Part shown: one piece after another, positions 60,737 to 64,000 of the stretch | How positions within the stretch are numbered: position 1 is the stretch's first letter | Layout: each line of letters starts with the position of its first letter | Source: Gracilariopsis chorda | Taxonomy: Eukaryota; Rhodophyta; Florideophyceae; Gracilariales; Gracilariaceae | Direction of reading: 5' to 3' | DNA: 64,000 nucleotides | Assembly: GCA_003194525.1 (NCBI GenBank) | Contig: NBIV01000119.1 | Coordinates: forward strand, 124,001 to 188,000 | The notes under the pieces: model-generated | What the model was told of the DNA's origin: nothing | The model's database searches: none | Seen by the model: the letters and a program-made list of their open reading frames with translations, nothing else | Position numbers and translations under genes: made by a program

Positions 60737-61532
60737 TTATCGACGAAGGTTTTCCATTCGAGCCTCGATAGCGCTATCATTCACGGCAGGATTCATCTGA
60801 GCAGGTGTACCATGCGCTGCAGCAACTGCCCCAAGCTTCGACCCTTGTTCTAATCCGAGCTCATCCAGCACCTGATTGATTACGTCATCCGTCTGTGCTT
60901 CTTCATCAGCACCGCTCAGAACATCTCCCATTGCATCGTCCACCATCTCCTGTGTCATCTCCATCTTTCCATGTTCCATCTCAAACTGCATCATCACATT
61001 CTGCATAGCTGGTAGGTTCATATTCTGGTTGATACGAGCCATAATTTGTACAACGTTTCCCATTGCGCTGGCCATTGATTCGTTTGTGCGCATGGATGTA
61101 AGCTGCATTGAAACGCTTTGCATTTGTGTCCGCATCTTGTACATGCGAGTGATATGGCTACGAGTACGCACAAGGTCTCGAGCCAACATTCTTGCAGCTT
61201 CGATTTGACCTTCTCTCGCAGTTTTCTTGATTTGCACCTTGACCTTCTGTTCTTGGGCCTCCATTTTCAGCCTCTCTCTTTCCAGTTCGCGACATGCTTT
61301 GTCTATAGACCTGCGGTACAGAGAAAATCGTTATCAAATTACACAATTCATGCGTTAGTATGGACGCGTTTCATTATGGTACTCAACGTTTGCAAAAAAG
61401 CAGCGCCTGATAACAACGGGTACTTTGTACGTACCTTTGATTTCGCTTAATCTGTTGTCCTAGTGTCTCCGGAGCGGGGGCCGGAGGCGGGGGAGGTGCA
61501 AGAGGCTCTCTCTTTCCGAACAGCCAACTCAT
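60737..61532 (-). CDS. VPS2: ESCRT-III subunit CHMP2/VPS2, two exons
   Basis: Exon 1 is 61435-61532 (ATG 61532), exon 2 is 60737-61310, and the intron of 124 bp starts gtacgt and ends gcag. The 223-aa product begins MSWLFGKREP and has a Pro-rich insert before the basic first helix (IKRNQRSIDKACRELERERL). The helical core LARDLVRTRSHITRMYKMRT, the SMASAMGNVVQIMARIN segment and the C-terminal QTDDVINQVLDELGLEQ and IEARMENLRR (a type-1 MIM for Vps4) fit CHMP2 and its usual ~222-residue length. ESCRT-III filaments of this type act in membrane scission at endosomes and during cytokinesis. Confidence 0.95.
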
Positions 61533-62563
61533 CTTGCGCTAACGGAGAAACCAAACAGGTACCGTTGCTCTGAGTCAAAATGGGGCGTCCTCAATAACGT
61601 TCACCAGGAAGAAGTGGGGGAACTTTGTGGAACAAGACGCTAGTGAAAATTGAGCTGGAGCTTGAGGCAAGGGAATCGAATATGCTCGCAGAAACACCGA
61701 TAACGAAAAGCTCTCTGGGGGTTGGTGCTCTATACTTCAGGTTTGGGAGTTATGTGTGGGGGGTGTGTCACTTCGAGTGACATTCGTCTAGCGTGGGCGA
61801 AATCTTTACAACCGCGCAGCAAGAGTGTTAGGAACAACAACGTATGCCTGAAACGTCATTGCTGTGCAAATGATTTGTCCATCAAACGCAACACAGCAAG
61901 GAGGATGCTCGCCGAAGCAGCCCGGAACTCCCATTATAATTAATTGAAATTTGGGTGCAAAAATATGTAGCAATCCGTATCAATCATACCAAATGGAGAT
62001 TTGGTACGGAGATATGGACACTCTTGTTCAGAAAACCTCTCACGCTCAAAACCGAAGCAATTGTTTCTTTGGTAACTTTATATAGTAAATCACTCATGGC
62101 GTTATTTAAAAGGCTCTGAGAAGCATGTTTGATTGCTTGTCAGGTTTGCTTTGGTTCACTGGATGGGTTCATCGATTCATCAAACAATAAGCAGACAACG
62201 TGATGGCGATCGAGAAAAAACGACGGCATGGAGGATGTTAAATGTGGAGGAGCAATACAATGTTGTCTTTAAAAGCTTTGAATCGCCCAAAAGCTGCCAC
62301 CGTTACATCTTTTGTCGCAGTCTTTGAGCTCTGTTTATCATATCGCTTTCGCTTGCCCTGTGCAAAAGAACGCATCGACGAGTAACAAAGCTGCTTGCAA
62401 CCCAGACAGTTCGCGGACGGATTTAGAGAGACGCATAGCACATGGGCTTTGTGAAACGCGCTACGCAACAACTGACGCAAATCTTGGCTTTATTCCTTCA
62501 AATCAAATAGCGGTAAGTTGCTCTTGTGGAGTTTTATTAAGACTTGAGTTTTCCTAAACGCCG
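61533..62563. other. intergenic region, possible upstream exon of the kinase-like pseudogene
   Basis: Plus-strand 62380-62510 reads ACNPDSSRTDLERRIAHGLC ... SNQIA and is followed by gtaagt, an exon-like end. No other gene is supported. Confidence 0.35.
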
Positions 62564-63739
62564 TGCCAAGACACGTTGTGTTGAATCCAGATGCGTATCT
62601 CATTTCCACGATACGGCAACCTGGTGCCCATATCTATGTTCGTGGTACTCTGCCGACAATGACAAGTTAGGCAGCGCTCAAGGTCAGCGCTCCTTCAGTT
62701 GTCATTGATTTAGAAGTAAAGACGTGAATACTGACTTTTCTCGTTTGCTGCGCACAATAGTTGTCTGTGGCTCAAGCGCAACACAGATCATTGAGGAACG
62801 CAGATTTGTGTACTCTGAATTGCATCCGCCTGGAAATTCCTCCGGAGTTTCCAAGCAAGAAAATGTTCTTGTGTTGAAGAACCTTTTTTCAGCGTCGTCC
62901 TGGTCCTTTTCGGAGACTGCTCCCATGCGGTGTTGTATGATGCACTTGAAAAGAATGACCGCAGATTGATGTGTCTGGCACTCAATGACTGCGCCATGCC
63001 TTTCTGGAGCTTTCTTTTGAAGGACTACCGAGAGCGTTACGTTTCGAGCGAGCAGTCTCAGCCATTTCAGTTGGACTCCTTTTCAGAAAGGGCATCGACG
63101 AGCATCAAGCTGCAAGTCAAGACGGTCAATGACTCACTCGTTGCTACCGAACACGAAAGCGAGCTGGCGGGCTGGCCGCTTTCGTTTCCTAATCCGGCAC
63201 CCCGTGCGGCGACGTTCTCACGACAAGAGGTTGACTTCTTGGAAAGAGTTACATCAGCCGTGTTTCGTACACGCGTCCGGCAAGTTGAGTTTTGCTTGAA
63301 GACGTCATGGTGGCGAGACAGTTCGGGGCTAGAAGAAGAAGTAGAATAACTGCATCAGTTGATGGGGCACCCTAACATTCTTCAACCAACGGGACTCGTG
63401 GTAGCCGACCAAAACGAAGTGCAGGGAATGCTCGCGCCTTTTGTTCGTCGAAAGCCACTGAGAGAAGTGATTGAGTGTGGATTGGAGCCGAAATCAAAGT
63501 GGACAGCACAGTTTCTCGATGCAATCGACTTCGTGCACAACAATGACATCGTTTGGAACGACGCGAAGCCTGACAACATTCTAGTGGATTCCCAGGGTGC
63601 TTTGTGTCTTATCGACTTCGAAGGCGATTGCACTGAAGAATGGGTGCTCGTGGACCTACATGACACCAAAGAGGGTGGCAAAGTTGCTGTTCCGAAGATT
63701 CTGTCGTTTATTGAATCGCTAGGCTGTGATCCCAACTGA
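62564..63739 (+). pseudogene. protein-kinase-like gene, broken by frameshift and stop
   Basis: The C-terminal part has GHPNILQPTGLVV, DFVHNNDIVWNDAKPDNILV in place of the HRD loop and LIDFEGDCTEEWV in place of DFG. A TAA at 63347-63349 interrupts the same frame between EEEVE and LHQLMGHPN. A frameshift near 62885-62890 separates ENVLVLKN from FFSVVLVLFGDCSHAVLYDA. Upstream coding-like segments (VLNPDAYLISTIRQPGAHIY) also need another frame change or intron. The catalytic motif changes suggest an atypical kinase family; this copy cannot make a full-length protein. Confidence 0.7.
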
Positions 63740-64000
63740 GTGCTAGCTTTGACGACTCTCTGTTGTTCCAAGGTCTAGTTTATTCGCTGTGCTTACGGCC
63801 AGCGTAGGACGTTATTCTAAATTCCGAATACTCAAACACGTGAACAAACAGGCGCGAGAAACGAAGCGTGTCCCAAACGGCAACGCAGGTTGAGGATGTA
63901 CGACTGAGAAGGACATGGGACAAGCTCTGTGTTCGACAATCTTGATCGATTTCACTCTCTGATGTCTCTGATCTGTAGTTCATCAAGATTACCTTCTAGG

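Noticed and set aside
15944..63349. TAA used as a sense codon (three in-frame TAA codons in coding-like sequences)
   Set aside because: Host genes such as ACLB and Tic22 terminate at TAA, and the affected genes are transposons or a frameshifted pseudogene, so ordinary decay is simpler.
1..64000. CRISPR arrays, bacterial operons or plastid genome insertions
   Set aside because: No spaced direct repeats, no Shine-Dalgarno-led gene runs and no plastid genes were seen.

Overview
This is nuclear DNA from a photosynthetic eukaryote with compact, mostly intron-poor genes. A plastid is implied by a Tic22-like import protein, a thylakoid-lumen pentapeptide-repeat protein and a Tat-targeted ChaN/Tiki-like protein. 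A separate ACLB-type subunit of ATP-citrate lyase, short rare introns (55, 124 and 140 bp, with CTAAC-like branch sites) and roughly 50 % GC best fit a red alga, probably a florideophyte such as Chondrus. That placement is inference; no species-diagnostic gene was seen.

Layout: 1-5.4 kb holds uncertain low-complexity ORFs, a solo LTR (1181-2006) and a PIF/Harbinger-type transposase. From 5.5 to 12.5 kb is a housekeeping block: shikimate-kinase-like P-loop protein, tRNA-Glu(UUC), Zc3h12a-type NYN ribonuclease, pyrroline-5-carboxylate reductase and protein disulfide isomerase. From 13.3 to 38.3 kb is a transposon-dominated region. It has a DDD (pogo/Tc1-like) element with 'TA' target duplications and a nonsense-mutated transposase. 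It has a decayed Harbinger element cut open by two solo LTRs and one complete Ty3/gypsy chromovirus (19927-30890). Two more Harbinger gene pairs follow. From 39 to 63.7 kb is a second host block: ACLB, a 587-bp MITE, the ChaN-like protein, a SANT-like coiled-coil protein, a large proline-rich protein, Tic22, the pentapeptide protein, an RluA/Rib2-type pseudouridine synthase, an 847-aa unknown membrane-segment protein, the ESCRT-III subunit CHMP2/VPS2 and a kinase-like pseudogene.

The most unusual object is the Ty3/gypsy element. Its two 478-bp LTRs look identical by eye and it has a 5-bp CCATG target duplication, so it is young. Gag and chromodomain-bearing Pol lie on the minus strand. Between Pol and the 3' LTR sits a 735-codon ORF on the opposite strand with its own AATAAA signal, encoding a protein I do not recognise. 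The whole element is also unusually dense in CC-N(2-4)-GG near-palindromes, which the host gene sampled lacks.

The insertion order can be read directly. Removing each LTR element plus one target-duplication copy rejoins the interrupted Harbinger transposase in frame at two separate sites. Two host genes (PDI and the pseudouridine synthase) carry single-base frameshifts in short homopolymer runs, which may be sequence errors. Two transposases and the kinase-like gene carry in-frame TAA codons that look like genuine decay.
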